NCBI GenBank assembly: GCA_964655225.1
Contig: CAZZMB010000004.1
Location: 1 to 64,000 of the forward strand
Length of the DNA: 64,000 nt
Direction: 5' to 3'
Source: JAFMKE01 sp964655225
Lineage (GTDB): Bacteria; Bacteroidota; Bacteroidia; Chitinophagales; UBA8649
The position numbers and the translations under genes are program-made. A model generated the notes under the pieces. It saw only the letters and a program-made list of their open reading frames with translations, was not told the origin of the DNA and ran no database searches. Positions 35,812 to 45,824 of this stretch are shown here, one piece after another. Numbering within the stretch: the first letter of the stretch is position 1; every line of letters begins with the position of its first letter.

Positions 35812-36909
35812 TTAAATAGTGAATCTACCGTTTTCATATACTTTCTCACCATCTGCAAAAATTTCTCCTCCATTGGTCATATCGGCAATCATATCCCAAT
35901 GTATACTTGAGTTGTTTTTACCTCCACACTGGTGATAACTTTGCCCAATTGCCATATGTATGGTCCCTCCAATTTTTTCATCAAATAGTATATTTTTAGT
36001 AAACTGTTGAATGTTGAAATTAGTCCCTACTGCAGCTTCCCCGAAATGGCGAGCACCTGGAATATCAAAAATCTTGTCTAGAAATTCTTTACCTCTTTTT
36101 GCATCCCATTTAATTATCTCTCCATTCTTGACTTCTAAGCGAATATCTTCAACTTCGGTCCCCATATATATGCTAGGGTGAGAGAATCGTACAATTCCAT
36201 TTACAGAATCTTCAACAGGTGCGGTATAAACCTCGCCAGAAGGCATATTCGTTTTCCCATCACTATTTATCCAGATTCTATCTTCGGTGCTGAAGCTTAT
36301 GTCTATACCATTCCCTTTATAATGAACCTTCTTGCAGGTATTCAGATGGTCTACAATACTTTGTTGTGTATTACTTAATTTTTGCCATTCAGCGATAGGG
36401 TCATCATAGTTAAGGTTGCAAGCACCAAAAACAAAATCTTGATATTCACTCAAACTCATGCCTGCTTCTTGCGCACTTGCTTGAGTAGGGAATTGACATA
36501 AGCTTCTGCGTAACTCATAGGTACCTGTTCTTGCCATATAGGTTTTCATCATTGGCCGTCTTGCCGCACTGGCGACTTTTCTTTTTTCTGCATCCACATT
36601 CTGCCCATCTTTTAAGTTAAATGGTGCCCGAACGACTAGGTAACAATCGAAGGTTTCCATTATTTGTTCCATAAACGGATTGACAAACTCCAGTTGATGT
36701 TGTCCTGCATTATCCAAAAATAATTTATGCTGTTCTTGAATTTCAATATCTAAAAAAGGATGTCCACCAGCCAAATAAATTTCTTTTATAAGCTCTTGCA
36801 AGAGTGGTTCAGCAAGATATGTGGATTTAACAAAAACCTTATCTCCTTTGCTTACTTGTAAGCAATAAGTCGTAAGAAGTTTAGCATACTTTTCATAGAT
36901 TGTCTTCAT
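35812..36909 (-). CDS. M29-family (thermophilic type) aminopeptidase
   Basis: A 365-residue cytosolic metallo-aminopeptidase. The two-metal site residues expected for M29 are found in NMPSGEVYTAP (Glu), FGEAAVGTN (Glu), GTIHMAIGQSYH (His and Tyr) and SIHWDMI (His and Asp). The N-terminal half is the family's substrate-channel domain. There is no signal peptide. It releases N-terminal residues from short peptides. Confidence 0.92.
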   Translation of the reverse strand: MKTIYEKYAKLLTTYCLQVSKGDKVFVKSTYLAEPLLQELIKEIYLAGGHPFLDIEIQEQHKLFLDNAGQHQLEFVNPFMEQIMETFDCYLVVRAPFNLKDGQNVDAEKRKVASAARRPMMKTYMARTGTYELRRSLCQFPTQASAQEAGMSLSEYQDFVFGACNLNYDDPIAEWQKLSNTQQSIVDHLNTCKKVHYKGNGIDISFSTEDRIWINSDGKTNMPSGEVYTAPVEDSVNGIVRFSHPSIYMGTEVEDIRLEVKNGEIIKWDAKRGKEFLDKIFDIPGARHFGEAAVGTNFNIQQFTKNILFDEKIGGTIHMAIGQSYHQCGGKNNSSIHWDMIADMTNGGEIFADGEKVYENGRFTI

Positions 36910-37040
36910 ATATCAATATTAGAGTAATTTAAAAAGTTGAAGATACAATTACTTATAGGATTGCCCAAAAATCAGAAGATGTACAAGTAAAGGAATTCAA
37001 TAATTTTTTATACTTTGCATACATAATAGAATTAAAACTA

Positions 37041-37045
37041 AGGAG
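37041..37045 (+). promoter_or_regulatory. Strong Shine-Dalgarno before udk
   Basis: AGGAG lies two bases before the udk ATG at 37048. It stands out because most starts in this window lack a recognisable Shine-Dalgarno sequence, as is usual in Bacteroidota, and it fixes the udk start. Confidence 0.5.
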
Positions 37046-37047
37046 TC

Positions 37048-37659
37048 ATGATAATTATTGGAATTGCTGGAGGTACAGGTTCGGGGAAAACAACTGTTGT
37101 AAATAAAATTATGAGTGTTATTCCAGAGGGTCATGTTGCCGTATTGGGTCAAGACTCTTACTATCAAGATAATTCCAAAGTTAGTTTTGAAGAGCGACAA
37201 AAAGTCAACTATGATCATCCTCGATCAATCGATTTTGAGCTACTTATTCAGCACATCAATGATTTGAAAGCAGGCAAGAAAATTCATGAACCCATATATT
37301 CATACCTTACGCATAGCAGAACAGATGATTATAAAGTGATTCATCCCAAAGATGTAATTATTATTGAAGGCATATTAGTCTTCACAAATGAAGAGTTACG
37401 CAAGTTATGTGACATTAAAATATTTGTTCACGCGGATGCTGATGAACGATTAATAAGACGAATGAGGCGAGATATTACTGAGCGTGGACGAGATATTAAC
37501 GAAGTCTTGAATCGGTATGAAACAATGCTCAAGCCGATGCATAACCAATTCATAGAACCTACCATGAAGTATGCTGATATTATCGTTCCTGTAGGTGGAG
37601 ATAATGTTGTAGCTATTGATGTCCTGGCTTCTATGATAAAAGATAAACTTAAGACTTAA
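37048..37659 (+). CDS. udk: Uridine kinase
   Basis: A 203-residue P-loop kinase that phosphorylates uridine or cytidine in pyrimidine salvage. Walker A is GGTGSGKTTVV near the N-terminus. QDSYYQD carries the catalytic Asp, NYDHPRSIDFELL is the nucleoside-binding stretch, and RRMRRDITERGRD is the lid arginine cluster. Length and motifs are normal. It converges with the 1592-residue gene with only 5 bases between stop codons. Confidence 0.96.
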   Translation: MIIIGIAGGTGSGKTTVVNKIMSVIPEGHVAVLGQDSYYQDNSKVSFEERQKVNYDHPRSIDFELLIQHINDLKAGKKIHEPIYSYLTHSRTDDYKVIHPKDVIIIEGILVFTNEELRKLCDIKIFVHADADERLIRRMRRDITERGRDINEVLNRYETMLKPMHNQFIEPTMKYADIIVPVGGDNVVAIDVLASMIKDKLKT

Positions 37660-37664
37660 GGCGG

Positions 37665-40600
37665 TTAATTTTCTTTTTTCTTTTTGCCTTTATCTTTATC
37701 AAAATCCATTACTTCCTGCGGTACTCCAGTATTATTTGAGCCACTTGACGGAGATGAGTTAGGTTTAGAAAACTCATTTTTACCCTTATCTTTCCCTTTG
37801 TTTTTTCCTTTCCCTTGATTTTTTTCGAAATTCAATATTTCCTGCGGTAAACTCAAATTGCTGGGACTTGAGACATCTTGTTCAAGTTTGGCAGGTACTC
37901 CTTCTTCTGAATTTTCATTTATCGGTTTAACTTTTGTAGGGTCAGGTGGAGGTAAAGTTCCTCCATCTTCCAAAATTTTCATTCTTTGGATAAAAGCGAG
38001 CGCTTTCATTTCCTTAATACCCGTATACGTATAGAAACTTCCATCATCTCCCTGAATTTTTCGCTTTTCAGGTTTCATCATATTAATTCTTTCAATAATA
38101 TCCCTAAATGAAGAAGCGACCTCCATTAAATTAGTCGTATAGGTTATGTATACAAAGTCATTATATTCTGTTTTTAGGTATATATTCATGTAGTCTGAGC
38201 CCATTCTATGTCCAAATTCAAGATAACCGTTAATCTTTTTATGGATTCCTCTATCGCCAATAAAAGAGAGTCCAAATTGCCCCTCTGATCGAAAAATTCT
38301 TTCAGTGGGGTAGTACTTCATGTTCACATCGGTAAATATCATGGAACTTTTTAAGTCTTTCGGCTTCTTAAAGGTGCCCGTAAGAGACAATTCATCCTGC
38401 ATTTTCGCAAAAGATTTTGCCTCCAAAAATTCTGCCCAGTGAGCAAGTAAATCTTCGTCATAGTAAACATCCTTTCTTCCAAAATTATCTTCCAATAAGT
38501 AATATCCCATTTTATCTAGGATAGCACCATCAAAATCTAAAGGCAAAGAAATACTTACATTAAAACTATACTCATCTTCAGTTAAATCTGTTCTAATTTG
38601 CCCTGCTAATTTTTCTTTCACTGCACCATAATTCAAAGAAAAATCCATACTCCCTTCTCCTTTTATGATATTCTCAGAGGGAAGGAATTCCAATAGATTA
38701 CCTTTTATTGGACCATCACTGTTTATTTTTTCTGCTTGCCCAAAAGTGTAGCGTTGAGTTTTAGCATCGTGTTTTAAAATTCCATCCACTTCCAGCAATG
38801 CGACATCTAAGGGGCCAATTTGATTATTCAAGATATTGGTATATATAGGGTTTGCTGCAATAGGATTAATGAATACTCCGGTGCGTAAGCGTTTCCCTTC
38901 AGGATTTTTTACACCATCAATGGTTAAATCAAGGCTATCGGGGTCAACATTACCGTCAATTTGAAGGAAATTTGATGCGACATATTCATTTTTGAAATCT
39001 ACTTTTACAAATCCATTAATTTTTACATCATTCAAGCTTGAGTATACATCTACATCTCCGTAAAACTGGACATCTGGATAAACAATAAAACTATCGGCTT
39101 TAGTAATTAAACCTCGTGCATGAAGAATATTTTCAGGCTTAGGTCCCTTTTTCTTATCCATCTTGCTCGAGTCGGCTAGAATAGCCTCAATTTTTGTGAG
39201 CTTAAGATATTGTGTAGGGATATTTTTAGTTTCGTACTTGTATAGACCAGTACCGGTAAAATCGTTTTTACCATGAATAGTAATCGTCACGTCCTCCATG
39301 ATATGTCGCTTACTTTCTGCACTTGCTTCAATAGTAGCTTGTGTTAATGTCTCCATGCGCGCTTCGGGATAAATAGAAACTTTTCCATCATGAGGAATAA
39401 CTCGACTATCTGCTATAAATATTTGAGTAACACCGCTAGCTTCAATGATGGATTCTTCCAAGCTATAATCTGCATTGGTAGCGATAAAGGATAAAGAATC
39501 TTGACTAGATTTTAAGGAGGTGAAAGGAGCACCTGCGCTTCCTTCGGGAACAGAAAACTCTAATTTTTTATTATCAATATCCCAAAAGAATTCATCAATA
39601 GTGGTGACATATTGATTGTAGTTAAATTCTGTGCGATTTTCATTGGTATTGGATTTGAAGTATCCAGTATTTTCAGTGAAATCAACATATGCATTAACAT
39701 TTGGAGTATTGAAGTTTACCTTATCTCCATCAATCGTTTTAATTTTTAATGCGGCAGAATCAGCTAACAACTCTGTTGATTTAAATCTAAATCGATTAGA
39801 AGTCAATTGGCCATCATCCCAATCAATTAGTCCAGCACCATGTACAGCTTTTTTTGTAATCTCTATTTGCCCATTTAACTGTGTCTTATTATTAAACATA
39901 TTGAAAGGACTTGTTGGGCCTGAGTATGCAATCATGCTATCTAAATAAGGGAACCACTCCACAGAACTGTATGTGTTATTAACCTCTGGTGCTTCATACA
40001 GGCCTTCAGATTCTTCAATTGTAAATCTATCAGTTGCTGCCAAAAGCGAGTCAGGGTAGTATTTAATATGACCCGATTCGAATTTTGTGGTTTGGAATCC
40101 TACTAGCCCAGAGCCTGTTAAACCTTTATTATCAAGCGCTAGCTCACCAGCAGACATACCTTTGCCGCCGTATACGGGCAGTCCTTCTAAGGGGGTTGAA
40201 ACTTGGAATCCCAATGATAAATCATCTTGTAGGCGTAAAGGTTGGTCAATATTAGGAAAAATTCCTCCAGAATATAATTGACCATTAAATTTTAAATTTT
40301 GCTGGTTTATATGCATCAAAGAATCGATGATAAATGGACTTATCTCATAATAGAAATCTTCTTTTTTATAAGCTCCACCTCCAATTTTGATATCTTCATA
40401 AAAGACTTTACTGGATGATTTTGATTCAAAAATTGGGAACTGTGCTAAATCTGAATTCCCGGATTTGTTAATGGGTAAATTTATTTTAAGACTACCTGAT
40501 AGTTCTGATAAGGTTGATTTAATGGGCCGTAAAACAGCTTGTCCATATTGATTAAGTTTATCCCCATCAGGTATGTTTATGATAAGGGTATCAATTTGAG

Positions 40601-42443
40601 GGAGTTCCATGGTGAAATCATCGTAAATAAAGTGATTATCAGTTCCAAAGAAGTCCATACGGCCAGAGAAGAACATACCATTAAAAAGCATATTTCTATT
40701 TTTTTCGATAGTAATCTTTTGACTATCAGGAAAAAATAAAGTTGAATTAGCTATACTAATTGGTATTTTCTTTACGCCTTCTAGATTTAATGATTTGCTG
40801 TCTATATTTATGCTTGCATTTTTCACCTTATTATTGGAAAGAAAAGCGATGTTATCATAATCTTTTTTCTCAGCATTTGCCAATACATAGTGACTTACTT
40901 TTGGCTTTATTTCGATTTTTTCAGATTTTTCATCATAGGTAATAAAACCCTCTTGGACTAGATTAAAAATGACAGGCTTAACTTGTTGAACAGTCAAGTT
41001 GGGGGATATTTGTTGAGCAAAATCGTAAGCATATATATAATTTTGCATGTTTGTCTCTGAATATATTCGAAGAATAGATAAAGGATCATAATTTACATTA
41101 CCTCTTAAATCTTTCATTTTTTGCTTGCTAAAATATTCCTTAGACTCAAAACTAGCAGCTTTTAAGCCAGATGAGCTTAGTGTGCTCAAATTAATTTCAT
41201 TTTCATCAAGCTTCCAAGTAATAACATCAACTTTAAAATCTAATTTATGGTAGGAATTAAAAAAACTATACTTCGTTATATTACCATCATTTTTGATCAG
41301 TTTTATTGAATTATTGGATATATCATAAGACAAATCTATACGTGGATGGTGAATTGAGTCCTCATCAAAATATAAAGAAATTTCAGCATTACTACTACTA
41401 ATTTTTTCGGGTAGATTGATTGTTATTGAATTTGTTAGGGCTCGCAGTATTTTTTGTTTTGAATTTTTTTTGTAAATAAATAGTTCAGCAGGCTCTCCAC
41501 CACTACTTCCCAATATTTTGGAACCCGCTAAAGTAAATCCACCATAATATATTACATTAGGCGTTAGTTGCTGGGGTGGTACATTTTCCTTTTGCGCAGA
41601 AAACCGAGGAAATCTTGTGGTTTCAGGATTAGCAGAACTAACCATTTTGTCTTCTAGCCTTCCTATAATACTTGATTCGAAATAATCTTTGTAAGTAAAC
41701 ATCACTTCTTCAATAACATACTCTTGACTTTTTAGGTCGACCTCATAGGCACCAAACAAAGCTCTAACCTCAGCGTCCGGGAGACCGGCTCGCTCCCAAT
41801 TCACCTTTCCTTTTGACCCATTCCATTTGTGCGTGGTGTAGTCATAGATTCCCGAAGTATTAAGTATTTTTATGGAGTCTCCAACTGTTTTGCCAATCAA
41901 ATGGCCTGCATTAAGCGTTACAATTGGCCCATTTTCATTAATACTTAGCGTAAACTGATTGGAACTTAACTTCCATATTTTCCCTCTACTAAACCACAAT
42001 GCATTTTCGCGAAAAAGAGGAATAGTAAACTCAATAAAGTCTAAAATTAATTTACTATCTCCAGGTGTTGCATTATCCATTAATGCCATCAAAGTCTGCT
42101 GAAATTGACTCCATTGATTGGGTGCCAATGGGATTTCATTGAGAGTCAGGTAATACTTTAATAATTTTTGAAGCTGCGGATAAGCCTTGCCTCTAAGTTT
42201 CAGCATTTTATTACTGGACTCTATAAGATCATCTATGACATTATCTGCTATTAAATTTTGCTTAAGCTTGGCGTCAAACTCCTTGAATAGGTCTTTTAAT
42301 TCTGATCGATTAGTGGCCTCGAATTTTTGCTTTAGTGCTATTACAAATGCTTCCTTGTTTGTTGGTAAGGTATCGATGATTTGTCCTTTCACCGAAGGTA
42401 TAAGTAACCACGAAATGATAAATAGTAAAATTACATTTTTCAT
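37665..42443 (-). CDS. Very large exported beta-rich protein of unknown function (1592 aa)
   Basis: I do not recognise the family. There is a clear signal peptide (about 1-20, ending KGQ) and no membrane helix after it, so the protein is periplasmic or outer-membrane-associated. From about 150 to 1450 it consists of alternating short beta strands with repeated phrases such as ...A..Y..D, GxGxxxY/F and SGRMDFFG. The impression is of stacked beta units similar in style to OstA/LptA or AsmA-like proteins, but no homology is claimed. The last 110 residues are Lys/Gly/Asn/Pro-rich and hold two related copies of a PQEILNFEKNQGKGK-like motif. It is the last gene of an operon with the GlmU-like gene, tpiA and prmA (5-base spacer). 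Its job may be in envelope assembly; that is a guess. Confidence 0.8.
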   Translation of the reverse strand: MKNVILLFIISWLLIPSVKGQIIDTLPTNKEAFVIALKQKFEATNRSELKDLFKEFDAKLKQNLIADNVIDDLIESSNKMLKLRGKAYPQLQKLLKYYLTLNEIPLAPNQWSQFQQTLMALMDNATPGDSKLILDFIEFTIPLFRENALWFSRGKIWKLSSNQFTLSINENGPIVTLNAGHLIGKTVGDSIKILNTSGIYDYTTHKWNGSKGKVNWERAGLPDAEVRALFGAYEVDLKSQEYVIEEVMFTYKDYFESSIIGRLEDKMVSSANPETTRFPRFSAQKENVPPQQLTPNVIYYGGFTLAGSKILGSSGGEPAELFIYKKNSKQKILRALTNSITINLPEKISSSNAEISLYFDEDSIHHPRIDLSYDISNNSIKLIKNDGNITKYSFFNSYHKLDFKVDVITWKLDENEINLSTLSSSGLKAASFESKEYFSKQKMKDLRGNVNYDPLSILRIYSETNMQNYIYAYDFAQQISPNLTVQQVKPVIFNLVQEGFITYDEKSEKIEIKPKVSHYVLANAEKKDYDNIAFLSNNKVKNASINIDSKSLNLEGVKKIPISIANSTLFFPDSQKITIEKNRNMLFNGMFFSGRMDFFGTDNHFIYDDFTMELPQIDTLIINIPDGDKLNQYGQAVLRPIKSTLSELSGSLKINLPINKSGNSDLAQFPIFESKSSSKVFYEDIKIGGGAYKKEDFYYEISPFIIDSLMHINQQNLKFNGQLYSGGIFPNIDQPLRLQDDLSLGFQVSTPLEGLPVYGGKGMSAGELALDNKGLTGSGLVGFQTTKFESGHIKYYPDSLLAATDRFTIEESEGLYEAPEVNNTYSSVEWFPYLDSMIAYSGPTSPFNMFNNKTQLNGQIEITKKAVHGAGLIDWDDGQLTSNRFRFKSTELLADSAALKIKTIDGDKVNFNTPNVNAYVDFTENTGYFKSNTNENRTEFNYNQYVTTIDEFFWDIDNKKLEFSVPEGSAGAPFTSLKSSQDSLSFIATNADYSLEESIIEASGVTQIFIADSRVIPHDGKVSIYPEARMETLTQATIEASAESKRHIMEDVTITIHGKNDFTGTGLYKYETKNIPTQYLKLTKIEAILADSSKMDKKKGPKPENILHARGLITKADSFIVYPDVQFYGDVDVYSSLNDVKINGFVKVDFKNEYVASNFLQIDGNVDPDSLDLTIDGVKNPEGKRLRTGVFINPIAANPIYTNILNNQIGPLDVALLEVDGILKHDAKTQRYTFGQAEKINSDGPIKGNLLEFLPSENIIKGEGSMDFSLNYGAVKEKLAGQIRTDLTEDEYSFNVSISLPLDFDGAILDKMGYYLLEDNFGRKDVYYDEDLLAHWAEFLEAKSFAKMQDELSLTGTFKKPKDLKSSMIFTDVNMKYYPTERIFRSEGQFGLSFIGDRGIHKKINGYLEFGHRMGSDYMNIYLKTEYNDFVYITYTTNLMEVASSFRDIIERINMMKPEKRKIQGDDGSFYTYTGIKEMKALAFIQRMKILEDGGTLPPPDPTKVKPINENSEEGVPAKLEQDVSSPSNLSLPQEILNFEKNQGKGKNKGKDKGKNEFSKPNSSPSSGSNNTGVPQEVMDFDKDKGKKKKEN

Positions 42444-42447
42444 ATGA

Positions 42448-43278
42448 TTATGATTTAGAGTAGTGCAAGGCTACCCAATTTTCTTGGTTTTTCCGATTCA
42501 CAAAAATCAAATCTAGTGAATGGGCTAATGTTTTTATTTCTTCCTCTTGATTTAATAGGATACCGCTAAGTAAAATGTCTCCTTTAGGTGTTAACAACGA
42601 GATAAGTTTGCCTAAATTTTCCTTAATAGTATTCGTTGTTACATTAGCTAGAATAATTTCATATTTTTTAACAGGAACTTGTGCCAGTTCTCCATGATGG
42701 GGATGAATCTTTGTACATTTATTGATTTGAGCGTTTTCAATAGTATTTAGATATGCCGGTTCTTCAATATCGTTGGCTTGAATTTCATTTGCCCCCATTT
42801 TCTCTGCAAGCAAACTTAATATACCCGTACCACATCCAAAATCTAAGACCAACTTGTCTTTGAAACTCATTGAAAGCATAATCGACATGACCATTGCAGT
42901 TGTGGCGTGATGCCCTGTACCAAATGCCATTTTGGGCTCAATGACTAATTCATATTTCACCGGCTGACTTGGATGAAATGAAGCCCTCACTAGGCAGTCA
43001 TTTCCAATTTTAATGGCTTTGAAGTTTTTTTCCCATTCTTGATTCCAGTTTTTGTTTTTAAGAATTCCAACGGTGTATTCAAGGCCTTTTAGGAAAGATA
43101 AAGAATTCAAGGTTTCTTGAAGCTTTTCCTCCCTAAAATTAGCATTATTAATATATGCATTCAGGGTATTTGTATCGAGTTCTTCGAAAGAATCGAATTG
43201 TAATTGATCTAAATATGCAATGAGTAAGTCGTTCTTGCCATTGGTATTTGTCAATTGAATGAGTTTATATTCAGGCAT
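42448..43278 (-). CDS. prmA: Ribosomal protein L11 methyltransferase
   Basis: A 276-residue SAM-dependent enzyme that trimethylates ribosomal protein L11. FGTGHHATTAMVM and LDFGCGTGILSLLAEKMGA are the PrmA SAM site, and ILANVTTNTIKEN is the motif IV equivalent. The N-terminal L11-recognition domain (about 1-100) is present. Its start codon overlaps the tpiA stop by one base (TGATG), so the two are translationally coupled. Confidence 0.94.
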   Translation of the reverse strand: MPEYKLIQLTNTNGKNDLLIAYLDQLQFDSFEELDTNTLNAYINNANFREEKLQETLNSLSFLKGLEYTVGILKNKNWNQEWEKNFKAIKIGNDCLVRASFHPSQPVKYELVIEPKMAFGTGHHATTAMVMSIMLSMSFKDKLVLDFGCGTGILSLLAEKMGANEIQANDIEEPAYLNTIENAQINKCTKIHPHHGELAQVPVKKYEIILANVTTNTIKENLGKLISLLTPKGDILLSGILLNQEEEIKTLAHSLDLIFVNRKNQENWVALHYSKS

Positions 43279-44018
43279 CAGAGTGCATTGATAATCTGAA
43301 GAAAATCGGATGCATTTAAAGAGGCACCTCCGACTAAAGCACCATCAATATCTTTTTGTTGGAATAATTCAGTTGCATTTGAAGGTTTCACACTGCCACC
43401 ATAGACGATACTCATGTGATTGGCGGTTTCCTCATCATATAATGATCGAAGTAATTTTCTTATAAAAGCGTGGACTTCTTGAGCTTGATCGGCAGACGCG
43501 GTTTCTCCTGTTCCAATCGCCCATATAGGCTCATAGGCAATAATGCTATCCAATGCGGCCTCTTTATCCACTCCACTTAAAGCTGCTTTTATCTGTTCCT
43601 CTATAAAGGGTAGGTATTCTTTTGATTGACGGAGGGTTAAGCTTTCTCCGCAGCAAATAATAGGTACAATATCACTTAGTAAGGCCTGTTTAATCTTGGC
43701 ATTCACTGTCTCATCATTTTCGTTAAAATGTGTTCTTCTTTCGGAATGCCCTATAACCACAAATTCGGCACCTAAAGATTGTAACATTTGACTTGATATC
43801 TCTCCTGTATAAGCACCGTTTTCATATTGACAAAGATTTTGAGCGCCAACAGCGATGCGATCATCAACTATTTCTTGAATGACTCCTAAATGGGTGTAGG
43901 GCACACAGATTATGGTAGAATTGTCGCCTAATCCTTCCTTTAAGTCAATCACCAAATTGATAGCTTCATCGATGGTTGTATTCATTTTCCAATTCCCAAT
44001 TACTACTTTCTTACTCAT
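43278..44018 (-). CDS. tpiA: Triosephosphate isomerase
   Basis: A 246-residue TIM-barrel enzyme of glycolysis. N and K of the active site are in GNWKMNTT, the His electrophile in VVIGHSERR, the base Glu in YEPIWAIGTGETAS (loop 6), and the phosphate loop in VYGGSVKPSN and GALVGGASL. Length is normal. It is coupled by one-base overlaps to the upstream GlmU-like gene (TAATG) and the downstream prmA. Confidence 0.97.
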   Translation of the reverse strand: MSKKVVIGNWKMNTTIDEAINLVIDLKEGLGDNSTIICVPYTHLGVIQEIVDDRIAVGAQNLCQYENGAYTGEISSQMLQSLGAEFVVIGHSERRTHFNENDETVNAKIKQALLSDIVPIICCGESLTLRQSKEYLPFIEEQIKAALSGVDKEAALDSIIAYEPIWAIGTGETASADQAQEVHAFIRKLLRSLYDEETANHMSIVYGGSVKPSNATELFQQKDIDGALVGGASLNASDFLQIINAL

Positions 44019-45193
44019 TATTTCTGACTATTTTCGTATATGAATTTAAGGATATCCTTATCATATTCACTTAAGTTTTTGCCTCTTCTTTTCATAACTC
44101 GTTCAGCTACTTCAAGGGCAGAAGCTAATCTATATTTTGTTAAGCCTTCCGACCCGCCCCAACTGAATGAGCGGATAAACTTTTGAGGAAAGCCACCGCC
44201 AAAAATATTAGCAAAGACACCTACCACAGTTCCTGTATTAAACATGGTATTGATACCACATTTACTATGGTCTCCCATAATTAAGCCAAGAAATTGAAGC
44301 TGACTATTGATAAAGTTCTTTTTATTATAGCTGTAGACTTTTATTTCGCCATAATTATTTTTCAAATTAGAGTTGTTGGTGCCCGCACCAAGATTACACC
44401 ATTCTCCAATAACTGAATTCCCTAAAAATCCATCATGCCCCTTGTTGCTATGCCCCTGAATTACAGAATTATTAACCTCTCCACCAACTTTACTATACGG
44501 GCCAATAGTGGTGGCTCCATATATTTTAGTACTAAGCTTTAAAACTGCGTTGTTGCACAAAGCAAGTGCTCCTCGAACAACACAACCTTCCATCACCTCA
44601 GCATCTTTTCCAATGTAGATAGGCCCATTTGTAGTATTAAGTATTGCTCCTTCTACGCTCGCTCCGTCCTCAATAAACAATTGATTTTGAGGTCCAATTA
44701 AAGTATTATTTTGGCTTAGGGGATTGGACTTCCGATTAGCTATAACTTTTGCAAAATCTTGTCTCAGGATGTGCTCGTTTTTACTAAAAATATCCCATGG
44801 ATTATGAATTTGCATGACTTGGCCATCAAACTGAATTTCTTCTTCAAACACCTCTTTACCCACTTGTATGTGTGAAGCGATTAATTCCTCATGGTGGTAT
44901 AGCGACTGACCTAAGGATAAACTTTTTATTGCTTGCCAAAGCAGGTCATCTGGAATTATGCATGAATTTACAAGGAGGTATGCATGATTTGGTTCTGGTT
45001 TCCAGGTGTCCCATTTACTTAAATAGGGCACGCAAGTTTTTATTTGCGGGGTCTCTTGCGCATAGTACTTCCATTTCTCTTGAATAGTGCTAATTCCTAT
45101 ACGCAACAATGAAATGGGTTTGCTTAATGTTAGAGGATTAAGATTAATCCAATTTTCATAATGATCACTTAAAACAAAAATGGGCGCTGACAT
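44018..45193 (-). CDS. GlmU-like sugar nucleotidyltransferase/acyltransferase (Bacteroidota type)
   Basis: A 391-residue two-part protein. Residues about 1-170 are a degenerate nucleotidyltransferase domain whose opening LNPLTLSKPISLLRIG replaces the GlmU LAAGxGTRM motif. Residues about 175-340 form a left-handed beta-helix with hexapeptide repeats (for example GPIYIGKDAEVMEG, GATTIGPYSKVGG, GEWCNLGAGTNNSNLKNNYG). This is the alternative Bacteroidota GlmU-like family, annotated as UDP-GlcNAc diphosphorylase/GlcN-1-P acetyltransferase-like. Whether it makes UDP-GlcNAc here is not known. It heads the operon with tpiA and prmA. Confidence 0.8.
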   Translation of the reverse strand: MSAPIFVLSDHYENWINLNPLTLSKPISLLRIGISTIQEKWKYYAQETPQIKTCVPYLSKWDTWKPEPNHAYLLVNSCIIPDDLLWQAIKSLSLGQSLYHHEELIASHIQVGKEVFEEEIQFDGQVMQIHNPWDIFSKNEHILRQDFAKVIANRKSNPLSQNNTLIGPQNQLFIEDGASVEGAILNTTNGPIYIGKDAEVMEGCVVRGALALCNNAVLKLSTKIYGATTIGPYSKVGGEVNNSVIQGHSNKGHDGFLGNSVIGEWCNLGAGTNNSNLKNNYGEIKVYSYNKKNFINSQLQFLGLIMGDHSKCGINTMFNTGTVVGVFANIFGGGFPQKFIRSFSWGGSEGLTKYRLASALEVAERVMKRRGKNLSEYDKDILKFIYENSQK

Positions 45194-45305
45194 CCCGTAA
45201 ATTTAGGAAAATCTGATGAATAGTTTAGTTTTATTCGTGAAATGCTTTGGGAGAGTTTTAAAGAAGAAGCTTTAAATGAGGTATGCTCCGTACACGGTCT
45301 TGGTC

Positions 45306-45336
45306 TTGTTTTTTTGATTTTATTTTACTACATTTA
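45306..45336 (+). promoter_or_regulatory. Promoter upstream of the DUF458 gene
   Basis: A -33 TTG at 45306-45308, a 20-base spacer and the -7 box TACATTTA at 45329-45336 (7 of 8 to TAnnTTTG). Transcription would start near 45342, about 12 bases before the ATG. Confidence 0.55.
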
Positions 45337-45353
45337 AAAAGCAATTTAAACAT

Positions 45354-45824
45354 ATGAGCTGGCGAAAATTAGATGGGACTTTTCTTGATAATGATTTACC
45401 AAAATTGGTAGAGGATACTATTCAGCATGAAATTAAGGCTGGTTATCAATTGAAGGTTTGTGTTGGGACAGATTCACAGGTGTACCGAAATCATATTGAA
45501 TTTGCAAGTGCCGTAGTCTTTTTAAGGCAGGGAAGTGGCGGTTTTATGTTTGTTAATAACCACAGGTATGTTGGAATAATGTCCATTAAAGAAAGAATGA
45601 TAACCGAAGTCGCTCAAAGTATCGAAGTTGCATACAGTATATGTGATATACTTGAAAAGTATAAGGTTGATTTTGAGGTACATGCCGATATCAATACAAA
45701 TCCTAATTTTAAATCCAATACTGCCCTAAGAGAAGCGATGGGTTATATCATGGGTATGGGCTTCCAATTCAAAGCAAAACCTGAAGCCTTTGCAAGCACT
45801 TCTTGCGCGGATAAGGTGGTTTAA
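45354..45824 (+). CDS. DUF458 (YkuK-like) RNase H-fold protein
   Basis: A 156-residue protein of the DUF458 family, a predicted RNase H-like fold. CVGTDSQVYRN carries the expected acidic residue, ITEVAQSIEVAY the next helix, VHADINTNPNFKSN another Asp, and EAFASTSCADKVV closes the protein. Family members look like nucleases but activity has not been shown to my knowledge. It is preceded by its own promoter and separated by 266 bases from hemA. Confidence 0.8.
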   Translation: MSWRKLDGTFLDNDLPKLVEDTIQHEIKAGYQLKVCVGTDSQVYRNHIEFASAVVFLRQGSGGFMFVNNHRYVGIMSIKERMITEVAQSIEVAYSICDILEKYKVDFEVHADINTNPNFKSNTALREAMGYIMGMGFQFKAKPEAFASTSCADKVV

